A DNA stretch of 64,000 nt from Cunninghamia lanceolata (taxonomy: Eukaryota; Streptophyta; Pinopsida; Cupressales; Cupressaceae). The position numbers and the translations under genes were made by a program. The notes under the pieces were generated by a model. That model saw only the letters and a list, made by a program, of their open reading frames with translations, was not told the DNA's origin and did no database searches. The stretch lies in assembly GCA_027924645.1 (NCBI GenBank), contig BSBN01000809.1, positions 49,956,001-50,020,000 of the forward strand. The letters run 5' to 3'. Shown here in pieces: positions 23,581 through 35,742 of this stretch (its first letter is position 1; each line of letters begins with the position of its first letter).

Positions 23581-26148
23581 ATAAGCCTATCCGCTAATTA
23601 AATTAATGTGGATTAAATGAGCTTAGTTAAAAATCCAATCATCTATTTAAAAATATTTTTTTATAAATAAAACTTGTTTTTTAATAGAAAATATATATTA
23701 ACAATTTCTTGGAAAATTATGATTTTCAGTAGAAATATATATTATACTTTTCAAATTATCAATTATATTTATGAAGGTATAACCCTATTTGGATGTAACT
23801 TGTGTTATTCATATGTTCAAATATGTGTGCCTATAACAAAAAAAGGCTATTGACAGTACCACCCAAATGCCCATACCTCTTCGTGGATGTTCTTGTTAAC
23901 AATTTCCATTCACCATGTCAACTTTTGACAATAGTCGACAAAGACAAACTTGTGCAATAGATTTATTTAATCTAGTATGTGTTCTTTTCTTCTAACTCTC
24001 TAGAGGAAAAATTCTTTTGATATAGAATATTTGTGTGATGGGAACATTCTAAGTGGTCAATTTGATTGTTTCCAATGGAGAAGCCTTATATTTTTTGCAA
24101 GTATACCATATAATTTTTTTATTATTGGTCTACTTCTCTGGTGTGCTACTTCTACTTATCTGACCTATGACTTAGTTTTATTCCTTGTCCTATAGGCCAA
24201 ATAATTACCTTAGAACTTGAAAACAGATTATCCATATACAATGAGAAAAACTTCATTCATATAGATAATTGGGTTCGTTTATGTTTACATATATGGAGTC
24301 CATGCTTGTGTTCTTCACAACAATATGAAGCCTAATCACAAATTAATAACTTTTAATAGACAATGGATCAAAATAGAAAGATATATTGATCTACTATATA
24401 TAGTACATATAGCTTAACATTCATAAAAGTCGAACCACTTACCACTAACGACACACTAATCATCCACAAATAACCTACTCAAACAAGCAATTTACATGGT
24501 CATTTTTTGAAGATGCATGAAGTATGGATGTTGGCGCACCCTAGGTGCATAGTTAGTTTTTTTTTTTTTTTTTAAATCTTTTAACTATAATGTCATTTTA
24601 GGTTTGATACATGTGCCTCATTGGACTTATTGTGCTTGGTTTTAAATAACTAGACTTTGAAATTGTAAAATCCTCTCTTCTTTCTCTATGTTCGTTTTGT
24701 TTGTATAGATAGATGGCATTTACACAGTATAGACCTTGGATAAAAGCATAAATATATACATGATTTTGGAGGCAAAATAGACCAATAAAACAACCATTCT
24801 TGTTTTGTTTACTTAGATATATGCTCTCTTATTTTAGCTTTAGGAAGTTGGTGACAAAATATTTCTTAGTTGTACATCATGGACACCTAGGACTTAGTAG
24901 AGAGTGGAGGAAGCAAGGAGGGTGGATGCCATAAGTTTCCATAATTTTTTTGAAGTTTGTGATTACTATTATATATTATAGTTTTACTATGCATGTTATG
25001 TATATTTAAAAATTGACACCTTGATTTGTTATATAAGTCTATCTTAAGTTACATTATGAGCCCATATCCCATAGGTTCTCTTAGCATTAAAATGGGGACA
25101 TGGAAAAATTTACAGGGGGAGAGACAATCTCTAAACATTTTAAATAAGAACTAGCTATTAGTGTAAACATGTTATACATGAATTTAAGAATGTTCTTAAA
25201 ATTATCCATGGGTGATAGTAATTTACTATTGTTCTATTATTGTTAAGATGCCTGGCAAGATTACCATTTTTATTTCATTATACTTTGTTACTTGATTTAC
25301 TCAACCTAATAACCTTGTACATGTGTTTTATACAGGATTGAAATCCTTGGAATGTTATATCATTGTTTATTACCTATGAGTTTTTGACATTATGTTAGAA
25401 TTTTTGACTAGGTTTGGTATTATAAACACCCTATTGATATAAATAAACCAATTTACATTGCATCCTTATTGGAATCAAATTTACCCCAAAGATTTGTTTG
25501 AGTAACTATGTGAAATGATAGGGTCTCTATTTAAAGGTAATTGTGTACTTGTGTCTATTTAATTGTATTTGGTATGGGAAGAGAGGATAGTCATGTAGTC
25601 CAAAATGCATGATTATCATCTTGAGATGTATTTTGAGTATATAGATTATATGGTAGTCAATGGTGAGTGACTACATGGTATAGGATATGCATTCCACTCA
25701 CTAGGTAAGTGCTATGTGATCACATGATAATACTTTTAAATAAAAATTGTTGAAGCTACACTTAAAAAATTAAAACATCTATATTAAAGATAAGGGTTTA
25801 AGAATGACCAAATTGAAAATAGTTATAAGATAGGAGATTTAGTGTATACCCTTGCATTAGCTCCTCAAGTATAAATTCATGATTTATTTTATGTTAAAAT
25901 GTAGTTATAGTTCTAATCATGTTACTGATTAACAAAGTATTTCTATGAGACCTAATTATGGTTTAAATTAAATGAGAAGGAATTATTGAAAGGATGTAAA
26001 ATTTTAGAAATATAGTTATAGATGAAGTTAAAGTGAAATAGGTTCATTGTGATATTGATAGTACTACATCCACACTTACTTGATTAATTATTTTTGGTTA
26101 ATTATGTTGTAGATGCAACTTGAGCTACTAAGGAGAGTAGCTGATTTA

Positions 26149-26160
26149 CAGGGGGAGAAA
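26149..26160 (+). promoter_or_regulatory. Polypurine tract of element E
   Basis: CAGGGGGAGAAA directly before the 3' LTR start TGTTATGGGAC. Confidence 0.85.
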
Positions 26161-27111
26161 TGTTATGGGACTTTTTCCCCAAAATGGAAAAGAAATTTAT
26201 TTTATGAATAACCCCTTAAAATTATAAGAGGAAAAAGTTTATTTAACCTTTAATAATAAAAAGGGAGATGGAAAAATAAAGGATATTATGATCCTTTGGT
26301 TAAAATAGAGATAAATAAAGAATATTAATAAAAACCCCTTTCAAAAGGGAAGAATTATTATGTTTAATAAATAATTATTAATGACAACCTTTGTGAAAGG
26401 GTGTGATGGTTTAGAAACCACACCTTAAAAGGTTATATAAGGCATTAATGTGATACATGGAAAGGGCATGGAGATCACTCGAGCAAGAAGAAGGTGGTTT
26501 TGGTGGGCTATGGGCATTGGAGAAGGGGCATACAAAGTGTGTCCAACTTGGGGTAGGATGCACACTCACGATTGCCCTAGCTAGGGCTTGTGTGCACTTG
26601 TGTTGAGTATTTGTTCTATTGAACATGGCTCTAGAACACTTGTGTTGAGCATTTTCTTTGTTAAGCACTTGTGTTGAGCGTTTTCTTTATTGAGCGTGGC
26701 TTTGGAGCACTTGTGTTGAGCATGATACATTATGTTCTAAATAAGAACTATTCCTCCATGAGTATTACATAGCTATGAGGGCCAAGACCACTGAAATCTC
26801 TCGAGGGTGAGAGTGGCCAATCCAAGTACTCTTATTCAGATAAATAATGAACTTATTGTTAATAAAAGATATTGAAATTATTATATATGGGTTTTGATGT
26901 TAATCTAATTATGGGATCATGTTATTCAACTTGCTTTGTTAATTATTTTCTTTAGAGTTCTTATTATATAATCACACATGTTGTAATTTATATTTATTGT
27001 TTACATCTATTTTAACATCATTGAATATGCTAAATTACCTTAACTCTAGTAATAATTATAATAAATTTGTTGCAGGTAGTTAAATAACTATGGGAGAAAA
27101 GTAGCATTACA
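26161..27111 (+). repeat. 3' LTR of element E
   Basis: 951 bp, ends AGCATTACA and is followed by TSD TCCCT. Differences from the 5' LTR are mostly scattered transitions. Confidence 0.9.
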
Positions 27112-27116
27112 TCCCT

Positions 27117-27856
27117 TGTCCATATGAAGGTAGAGCTTATTGGATAACCTTCTAGAAGGTAGTTCATTAAACCTTGTATTCTCCAGGGCCAATAAATTAG
27201 AGGTCTCCTCAATCTAATTCATCATCATTTCCTTGGAATATGTTTTTGTTAAACATTTGATTGGCCATTTTTTTGTTTTCTCTTTATAATTATAATTAAA
27301 AGGAATATTTTTCTTAACAAGTAGTTAATTTTGTGGTTTAATTGGGTTGGCTTGCCTTAATACTAAGCGCATGGCCACATCAAGAAAAATGTGTCATTCT
27401 TATGATTGAATTTCCAACTTTCCTAAGTCATTTAGATCTAGTAGAAATATTTATGATGGAGTTTTTTTTTTAATTTCTCAACTCCCTTTGGTTAACTTAT
27501 CTAACAACCATATCATACTCATATGGTCCGAAGGATTATAGGAATATGCTAAGATGGTAGTGGAAAGACCTACCACATACATCAAAGAGGCGATAAATGG
27601 AAATCCTTCCATCACTAGAGATATGAAAGTTGAAGGACTAACTTCACTAATTATAAACCTAACATCTCTTATGAGCTACTAAAGCTAAATGAGTCAAACT
27701 CCATCATGTTCTATGTTTAAACATTTATATATTGAAACTATCCTTAGATATATATAGTACTATAGACAGCAATAGTAGATAAATCCTTGATAGTGTTGAT
27801 GCCTTTTAAAATATGCAAGCAACACCTAAAAACATAACTTTATTATTATTTATGTT
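27117..27856. other. Unassigned spacer between elements E and H
   Basis: Continuation of the sequence into which E inserted. No feature recognised. Confidence 0.4.
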
Positions 27857-27861
27857 ATAAC

Positions 27862-28639
27862 TATAGACACCTTAAATTGACCATGTCTTACGACATTACC
27901 TTTCAACATTGTCTTGCATCACCTTGCAACATATTTTCTTCTAGATCCCTTTCATGACCCCTTCTATCATTCCCATTAGTTAAATAAATTCCATTTATTT
28001 AACAAATCCCTCTAATCCATTTATCCTCCTCTTAGACGAAATTAAATAAATATTATTTATTTAATCCCATTTTCCTCCATCATCCAGTTTAAATAAATTA
28101 AATATTTATTTAAATGCCACATGTCTCATAATTTAAATAATTTTATTATTTAAATTATTTATTTCCACTCACATCCCTATTTTTAACCTCCTTAAATGTG
28201 CGTCATAAGCACTTCTCCAAAATCAATTTAAAAATCTCATTTCCCCCACTCACATCCTTATTTAAGTCACCTGTCATCCTCATTGAATGTGTGTCATAAC
28301 CACTAACTTCAACTTTTAATTCTATTCGTCCACCTCACACCTCACCCTTCTAATATTGACCATCCATTTGATTCCCTCTCCCTCTATAAATTGAAACTCT
28401 CATTTCAATTTGACCCCCCAACAATCTTTCACGTGCACGTTCATATTATAGTTTTCTTTCATTTTATCCAAGTTATGATGGTTGCATGAGTAGTCAACAT
28501 TGCAGCATCAACAGGACAAATCCAATGGAGCTTGGGTGTACTCCATTTTTTTCAGAAGTTCAATTTTGTGTAAGGGTTAGGGTATATTTGCATTGTTTTA
28601 TTTTGATGTTGTTGTCCTTGCATGATTTTCAAGGTTTCA
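27862..28639 (+). repeat. 5' LTR of element H
   Basis: 778 bp, colinear with 52195-52982. Contains four AT-rich hairpins: GTTAAATAAATTCCATTTATTTAAC (27979-28003), and others at 28041-28065, 28088-28114 and 28130-28160. TATA-like ctctataaattg is near 28381. Confidence 0.9.
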
Positions 28640-28665
28640 TTTTTGGCATGCCCGTTTATTTGTTA
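28640..28665 (+). promoter_or_regulatory. Possible primer-binding site of element H
   Basis: TTTTTGGCATGCCCG directly after the 5' LTR. It is unlike the TGGTATCAGAG sites of the other elements. It resembles the TGGCRYGCCC-type sites I associate with TAT/Ogre Gypsy elements, but this is from memory of the family and uncertain. Confidence 0.35.
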
Positions 28666-31600
28666 TTGACTCACATCCCTTGATCTAGATTGCTTTTTGC
28701 AGGTTTTGTTAAGTTTTGTTGCAGGTTATGCCTTTTTCAAACAAAACCCTAGGTTTCTAAAGTTTTCATCGTATCTTCAAAATGACTAAATTTTTCTACA
28801 AGATTTTAGCTGTAGTTTGTAGATCATCTCAAGAAGCTACAATAGAAAAATCAAGTTTTTATCATCATTTTTTCATTTTTCATAAATCCTCATTTTTGGG
28901 CGTAAATCAAGGAATTTTTTAGACATTTTTATATTTCTAGAAAGGTCTCAAAAAATTAGCAAGGGTCTCTTCTTTGTATTTTTATTTTTTAGGTCAAAAA
29001 AGTTTTAAAATAATCAGATCTATGTCAACTATCTAAAAAAAATGTATTTGAAATTGCAATCTTGTGATGAGCATATCTTTTTATTGTTGCATTATAACAT
29101 TATTGATGAGTCTATGCTTTGTTCTATTTCTCTTTCTTTAGTTCATGCTTTTAAATACATTCCTAGACTTTTATATACATTGTCTATGCCTATAATAATC
29201 TTTAAGACATTGAAAGCTCTAAGAATGGTTGTTGGTGAATGACTATGTGTGAATTAATGGGGTCTCATAGAATATGATAGTAATTTCTATTAATTTTAGT
29301 AGTTTGTGATGTATAAATATTATGTGGTGAACTAACCCCTATGCAACAAGCATGTGGTTACATTTCATGGAGACCACTTGCCAGCTCACAGCAAAGGAGG
29401 TGTTCTCATCAACATCAGACAATGCAGTTACCCACAGCCAAAGGAAAAGGACTCTAAATTGAGTGGGCATGAGTTAACCATAACTCACCACTCCTTGACG
29501 GTTTTCCTTCGATAGTTGACATAGTCATTAATAATGAAGGAAGCTCAGATCGTGGTCCATGTTCTGTTTCTAGTTATGACTGTTTTCATAATGACTAAGA
29601 AGAGTCATAGTGGGACTGTGATGTCTAGCTATCTTTATGGTAGTTAGATTCCTATTTCTAGTTTGATTTATAATAATGTCTTCTCCCTATGTTTGTGGGA
29701 GAATGGATGAGTATGGTATTAGTTGCTTAGAAGTTTTGTTCAATTAGAAAACTCAGATCTTGTCTATATATGTTAGATTTTGTACATGACAAGAGAGGTT
29801 AGACAAAGATTGTGTTATCAAGTTACTATTGTATTTCTCTCAGCACTCAATAAAGAACATAGGTTTGAATTCAATCAATGATTCGGTGATACAGTAGTGA
29901 TCTAGTTTAGACTCTGTGGAGATTACAGTCACTCAAGCAAGGGCCATTTGAGGTAATTGTATCTCTCTTATATGTTCATGTGATTAGTTTATGTTAAACT
30001 AGTTTATGTTTGTTTGATTAGTTCATGTTGTGTTTAGTTTATGTTATATGGATTAGTTAATATTGATAATTTGTATTGTTGAGTTAAGGTGATCACTGAG
30101 TTAGTCATTAATTATTCTTCTATTTTGATTTACATAGATTGTTCTATTTACAGCCAACTAAATAGCATTGGTTATTTCTTATCTGCATTACCTACTCATA
30201 GTACTTGTCATTTCTTGCAAAGTCAAGTTTGTTTTCCTTCCCACTGTTTGTTTCTATACACAACTTCTAGATTACAATTAAAGAATCTTTGACTGTACAC
30301 ATAGTACGGGCACCATCCAAGAAGAATACAATTCCTTGGTTTGACAATTTAAATGTAACACATTATAGCCAGTAGGTTTCTTGATATAGGATATGTTGGT
30401 TCGTTGAGTTGTGTGCATGCCCTTTTTGCATCAATGTATTGGTTAATAATGGAGTTTGACAATTATTTTCTAATTTTGCAGGGGTTTCATTATCATTTCT
30501 AATACATTTTCTTGTAGAAAAATCATTTGTCTGAGATTATCTTTCTCAATCTAACATACTTGTTTTGTAGCTTTCACTTGCCAACGATTAAACCATTGAA
30601 AATACTAACAAGTTGTCACAGATTCACATGTCAAAGAAATCATTTTCTCACTAATCTAGGCACTAGGTCTAATCTAGGGGGATAGTAATTGAACATTGTT
30701 TGCTTTGTCTTTGGATTTTGAAAAGGGTGTATGCTCTCTCCTTGCACCTTTTGGTGACCTTGGAGATCAAAAACCCCTTCATTATCCATGTGTTTATTTG
30801 TTCAATCCCAAGGACATTATCTCACGTATGCTCTCCCCTTGCACTTCGTGTAAGCCTAGGGATCAAAAGTGAATAGTGTTCCTTCCTTTTAGGAGGCCTA
30901 CTAGGGTATTTCATCACCCCTAGGGATGACCTCAACCATGTGTTTTGATGGGGTATATCAAAGGGGGGAGAGCGAAAGTTGTACCTCAATCTAGTCACAT
31001 AGTGATTGGGACAGCCTTGGGGCCCCAGGTGATTCCAGACATAAGGTGACGTGGTGTTCGCTTAATTGCTTATGCCCTATCCCTTCAATGGGCTAGTGTT
31101 CACAGATTTGGGCCTCATCGTACCTTGTGTATTTGGAGGACTCGCTTAGAATCTCATAAATCCTAGTTAAGACCTTATGCCATCATATCCTATCGTGCAT
31201 CGCTGCAGTAGGGGGAGAAGAGATCACGCTATTACCTTCATTGTTTGAGATGAAATAAGCTTTGGGTAGGACTTTAGTCTCCAAGGTAAGGAGTGTAAGG
31301 TGGTACATGACCTTGCATTCCCTATCTATCCAAGCAATGGTGAATGGTATCAAGGGGATGGAAATTACCATTATCTAATAGTGGAGATTGAACTCGCACC
31401 TGAGTGAGTCCATGGGATATGGCACTCGTACTTGAATAATGCTAGGTTTGTTCATGTGCTTGGCATGTTTTCCTTGTGAAAAACTAGTATAAGCCACTTT
31501 ATTTGTGAAGCAATCCACACCAATTTCCTTGTTAAGTCAAGTCAGCCAGTATCTTTTTGTGTTTGTTTTTCTTGTCAAAAAATCTCAAAATCCAAAAATG

Positions 31601-31720
31601 CCAAAAATCCCAATCCAAAAAATAAAAAATAAAAAAGTCACAAATCAATCCACCTAATCCTCCTCATCATTCTAATCATAATCCCATTCTTGAGCCTAAT
31701 CTAATCCATCATTTTTCAAA
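28666..31720 (+). other. Leader region of element H with an LTR-like stretch
   Basis: 3 kb without a convincing ORF. Part of it (about 29300-29990) has features of another LTR or promoter: a TATA-like tctatatatg (29765), a polyadenylation-like ctcaataaagaac (29846) and a gattacag end. I could not place its borders or a TSD. The last 150 bp before the gag-like ATG are rich in AATCC/AAAATCC words like the rest of H. Confidence 0.4.
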
Positions 31721-31853
31721 ATGGTTGTGATCATTAACAAGCCTAGGTCAAATCCAAAACCCAAAGTCACAATCCTAGGAGGTCTACAATTTCCTCCCAA
31801 TGATGATGATAATCTTGTAGATCATGATGCATATTTTGAAGAACAAGCCAAAC
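31721..31853 (+). pseudogene. Gag-like ORF of element H, 5' segment (split by F)
   Basis: ATG 31721 opens a frame with a basic, proline-containing start (MVVIINKPRSNPKPKVTILG) and an acidic DDDNLVDHDAYFEEQ stretch. It is interrupted after the first base of a leucine codon by element F. The frame resumes exactly at 42236 if F and one TSD copy are left out, which is strong evidence that this was a real protein when F inserted. See the downstream segment. Confidence 0.65.
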
Positions 31854-33164
31854 TGTCACATCTCAACATTTTTTCTTACATTTATAATTCAATATATTTG
31901 ATGATACTATTGGAAATTACCTTATGATTGTTTGATTATTGGATAATTACACATGCATGAAGGTAATTTGTCATTATTTCTAAAAATGCATAAAAAATTA
32001 AATTTAAATAATGATGCATTATTATGTTTATGATTATGGCTTTATATCTTGCTCGTAATTTGGCTATGGTTTTATGGGCTAACCTATTGATGGGAATCTG
32101 AGTATGAATGAGTGTAGGGAGATGTTGAAGACAATAATATGGTTGAGGTAGAAATGTCCTAGCCGCCCGGCAAGAGTTGGCATGACGAAAAACCTGATAC
32201 ACACACACACGTAGCTACATACATACTGCATCAAGAATGGCTTCATTATGCATTTATGTTATCATGGATACAGAGTTCTAATGGTGCATTATACTTTGAA
32301 TATTGTTAATTGTTATGACGGTTTAAATGATTAGTTTATCTATGCACGTTCTTTTTAACTTTTTTTTGTTTCGCCATGTAATTATTTTTCTATTAATTAA
32401 ATATATTATAATGATGGATTTATGATATATATATGTCGAAATATAACAAAACAATAGTAGAAAAGTGAAGTTCTAAATTTAAAAGCTAAAAATAATAGCA
32501 TTTTGGGTGACCACGCACCCTTAGTACCATGCAAAAGTGATAGTTTCAAAGGGAGAACTGAAGAAAAACTTGGTCGACTCAATTTTGGAACACCCAAAAT
32601 AGTGCAGAAAATGTGCATAAACTAGAGAGGAAATCATGAAGGAAAGGGGGAAGGTAGGGAAGTTTTTGGGAAAAGAGTGATTTGAGAAGGATCGATTAGA
32701 GCTTTTTGGGAAATCATTTGGGATTTGAGCATTAGTAAATCTGAGTTTTTTGGAGCATCTAGGGCATCATTCCAGTTCCTTCTTCTCTGATAAAAATTAG
32801 TATGTGAATTCTTGATTGTCTTACTTGCTAGGGTTTATGGTAAAAATGGAAAATGTGTGTAATTACCAACATTTTTTGAGTTTTAAAATTGTTGTCCCTA
32901 TGTGAATTAAATTAATTTTTAATTGTTTTTGTATACATGTGCATACATACATGTATATACGTATGTATATACATATATGTATGCATACACCCACAAGAGT
33001 AATTGCATGATAAAAAACCTAACTCCTACCAACGTGAATATGAATATGAAATTGGCAAAAAGCATGTGAAATCCTACAACATAGAAAACTACACAAAGGA
33101 AATAGAACCCATATGTTTTCAAATACCAATGGTTCAAATTGCATACATAACAATGTCTCTGCTA

Positions 33165-33665
33165 TCTGTTGTTCACACAATGAAAAGAATGATATATTTT
33201 TATCTCTGTTGTTCACACAATGAAAGGAATGATATATTTTTATCTCTGTTGTTCAAACAATGAAAGGAATGATATATCTTTATCTCTGTTGTTCACACAA
33301 TGAAAATAATGATATATTTTTATCTCTGCTATTCACACAATGAAAGAAAGGATATATTTTTATCTTTGTTGTTCACAAAATGAAAGGAATGATATATTTT
33401 TATTTTTGTTGTTCACACAATGAAAGGAATGATATATTTTTATCTTTGTTGTTCACACAATGAAAGGAATGATATATTTTTATTTCTGTTGTTCACACAA
33501 TGAAAGGAATGATATATTTTTATCTCTGATGTTCACACAATTAAAGGAATGATATATTTTTATCTCTGTTGTTCACACAAAGAAAGGAATGATATATTGT
33601 TATCTCTGTTGTTCACACAATGAAAGGAATGATATATTTTTATCTCTATTGTTTACATAATGAAG
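33165..33665 (+). repeat. 40 bp minisatellite in 5' LTR of F
   Basis: About 12.5 units of gttgttcacacaatgaaagg+aatgatatatttttatctct, exact 40 bp period, one to three substitutions per unit. Confidence 0.95.
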
Positions 33666-34205
33666 GAATAATTTATTGTTATATATGTTGCTTTGATTTC
33701 TAGAATGCAACAGTGGTTTCTAGAATTGAATACGCTGTCTAAAAGGGTTATTATTTCATTGTGTGTGTGTGTATAATCTCTGTTGTAGCTGCACTTTGTC
33801 TGGAAATAAATAGAGGTATATATCATCTGTAGATGCACATTATTTGGCAAAATATAGGGCTATATATTTGTTGATTAGAATATATGTATAATCTTTGCTA
33901 CAGTTGCACTTTGTCTAGCAATAAACAGAGGTATATACCAGCTATAGATGCACTTTATTTGGCAAAATATAGAGGTATATATCTATTGATTAGAATACAG
34001 ATCATGAAATGGTTGAATGTTTGGCATCTCTATTGTTTTGTTTTATTTTAACTTAGCAGTATAGGAACCTGAAACTGAATGGAAAGATGATTTTCTTAAT
34101 TCTTTATCTCAAATTCTATCATGAATGTATTATGAATCAGATCTTGCTCGTGAGCATGAAATCATTGTACTAGTCTTTCTTTTGAGATGATTACACTTGC
34201 AATGA

Positions 34206-34209
<4 letters not shown>

Positions 34210-34279
<70 letters not shown>
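34210..34279. repeat. (TA)n microsatellite
   Basis: About 35 uninterrupted TA units; the 3' LTR has a (GT)n run (41217-41236) at the matching place. Confidence 0.95.
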
Positions 34280-34283
<4 letters not shown>

Positions 34284-35303
34284 AAATCTATCATGATCAA
34301 TACTTGCATCTTTCTTTATATAACTGAAATATCTTTATCCATGTTTCAAAACAACAAGAGATGGTTAGGAAAACATGAGTCTAGATAGTATTTGCATTTG
34401 AAATAAATATCACATGAAGTTCATATTAGAAGTATAATATACATAAATCATCATAGATCTCGTACTTGCAAGAAAAGTATAATTGGCAATTCACGTTAAC
34501 TTTTTCAAGAAAAGAGATAGTAATTGTTTATTAGGAAAATGCATGTGCTACCATGGATTGTCTTTGTAAAGAAATTAGCTTATTTTTCTATGTGTGTGAT
34601 GGGTTTACCTTCCGAGAAAGGGTTCCGAATATGGGCTAACAGAGAAGATTGATCCTCTTTTCAAGATCTACTAGAATATTCTTAAGTGCTTTGGCCAAAT
34701 CCATGCATTCATTTAAATAGATGAATGTTTGCCTAGTAAACTATATTGATATGTTTCGCTACCATATCTTGATAGTAGGGCATTTCATGTTCATGTTAGA
34801 AATGCATGTAGATATATCAGGTTGCACCGGGTTTCCATCCTGCCTATTGTTTCCAGGTTGCTAGTCTATTGTTTCCAAGTTGCTAGTCATTTCTAGTAGG
34901 GTCGAGTATTCTTTGAAGTAGGAAGAATTTTGGGGAAGTTTGAGCTTCGTGGTTGGGCAGAAAAGCACCTGAGCCATGTTCTCATCTCTTGGCTTTGCGG
35001 ATGACCACGTGGGTTAGTGGTAGCCGGTGACAATGACTATATTCATATATCATTACTTGTAAAATTCTTGTATTTGTACATCATTATTATATAGAGTTGA
35101 CATTATGGCATAAGAGCTAGAGTTGTATGATTTTATGTATCATATTTTCTTGTACTAACTCCTAGATTAGGCACTTGTACTTGTTAGATGTAAATTGACA
35201 TTTTTACATATATGGAAGATGTATCTTTCCATTTTATATTAATGTGAATTTAGGATGTTTATTTATTTTTGAATTATAGTTTTTGGGTTGCGTACTTTAC
35301 ATT

Positions 35304-35325
35304 TGGTATTAGAATGGTCGGGTTC
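35304..35325 (+). promoter_or_regulatory. Primer-binding site of element F
   Basis: TGGTATTAGAATGGTCGGGTT starts 2 bp after the 5' LTR; an initiator-methionine-tRNA type site with transitions. Confidence 0.7.
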
Positions 35326-35409
35326 AACACTTGGACCTTAAGGTTCATTGCGAGGTTTCACAAGATTGGTATGATATGCTAATGATAAAACATTTGTTCT
35401 TGTGCCAGA

Positions 35410-35742
35410 ATGGTAGGAAAAAGAATGACAAGAAAGCGAGCCAAGAAAACAAAACCTAGTGATATGCCTAAGATTACTATTAAGAAAGAGCCATCTACTA
35501 AACCAAAGATGAAAGAAACAATGAGCTATGCAAAGGAAGCTTGGCTCACTGATTTTGAAACACTACTTGATGCACACAAATGTATTATCCTAGAAAGGAA
35601 GAAATGGATTGAGGAGGCAAGAAGGTTTCCAACCCCTAATATTATTAAGATTAGTAAAATGTCAGCTCACCGTGGCATGCCTTTTAGGTGTGGTTGGGAT
35701 GCACCTGTTATGGGAAAAGAGGTGTTGATGGAGTACTCATGA
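35410..35742 (+). CDS. Short gag-like ORF of element F
   Basis: Intact 110-codon frame about 85 bp after the primer-binding site, starting MVGKRMTRKRAKKTKPS, with a very basic N-terminus followed by a mixed helix-rich part (ETMSYAKEAWLTDFETLLDA) and a CGWDAPV segment before the stop. Position and basic character fit the truncated N-terminus of a gag protein, but no capsid core or zinc knuckle is present and I cannot assign a family. It is the only intact frame in F. It may be relic coding rather than a functional peptide. Confidence 0.45.
   Translation: MVGKRMTRKRAKKTKPSDMPKITIKKEPSTKPKMKETMSYAKEAWLTDFETLLDAHKCIILERKKWIEEARRFPTPNIIKISKMSAHRGMPFRCGWDAPVMGKEVLMEYS

Larger units (their letters stand above)
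16611..27111 (+). mobile_element. Element E: pol-less LTR retrotransposon with gene-like fragments
   Basis: Bounded by LTRs TGTYATGGGAC...AGCATTAC(A/G) and an exact 5 bp TSD TCCCT (16606-16610 and 27112-27116). A primer-binding site follows the left LTR and the polypurine tract precedes the right LTR, so it reads on the plus strand. The 8.6 kb interior has no gag, protease, integrase or reverse transcriptase similarity in any frame. It holds antisense exon-like pieces (18666-18978), a segmental duplication (19848-20692), a very AT-rich stretch and a gene-like frame near 23.1-23.6 kb. It resembles a large retrotransposon derivative (LARD) with captured sequence. Confidence 0.85.
31854..35301 (+). 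repeat. 5' LTR of element F
   Basis: 3,448 bp. Carries about twelve 40 bp minisatellite units (33165-33665), a duplicated 115 bp segment (33775 and 33890), a (TA)n run and a long AT-rich tail. Colinear with the 3' LTR. Confidence 0.9.

Noticed and set aside
33165..33665. CRISPR-like regular repeat
   Set aside because: Units are contiguous with no unique spacers, and it lies inside plant LTRs.
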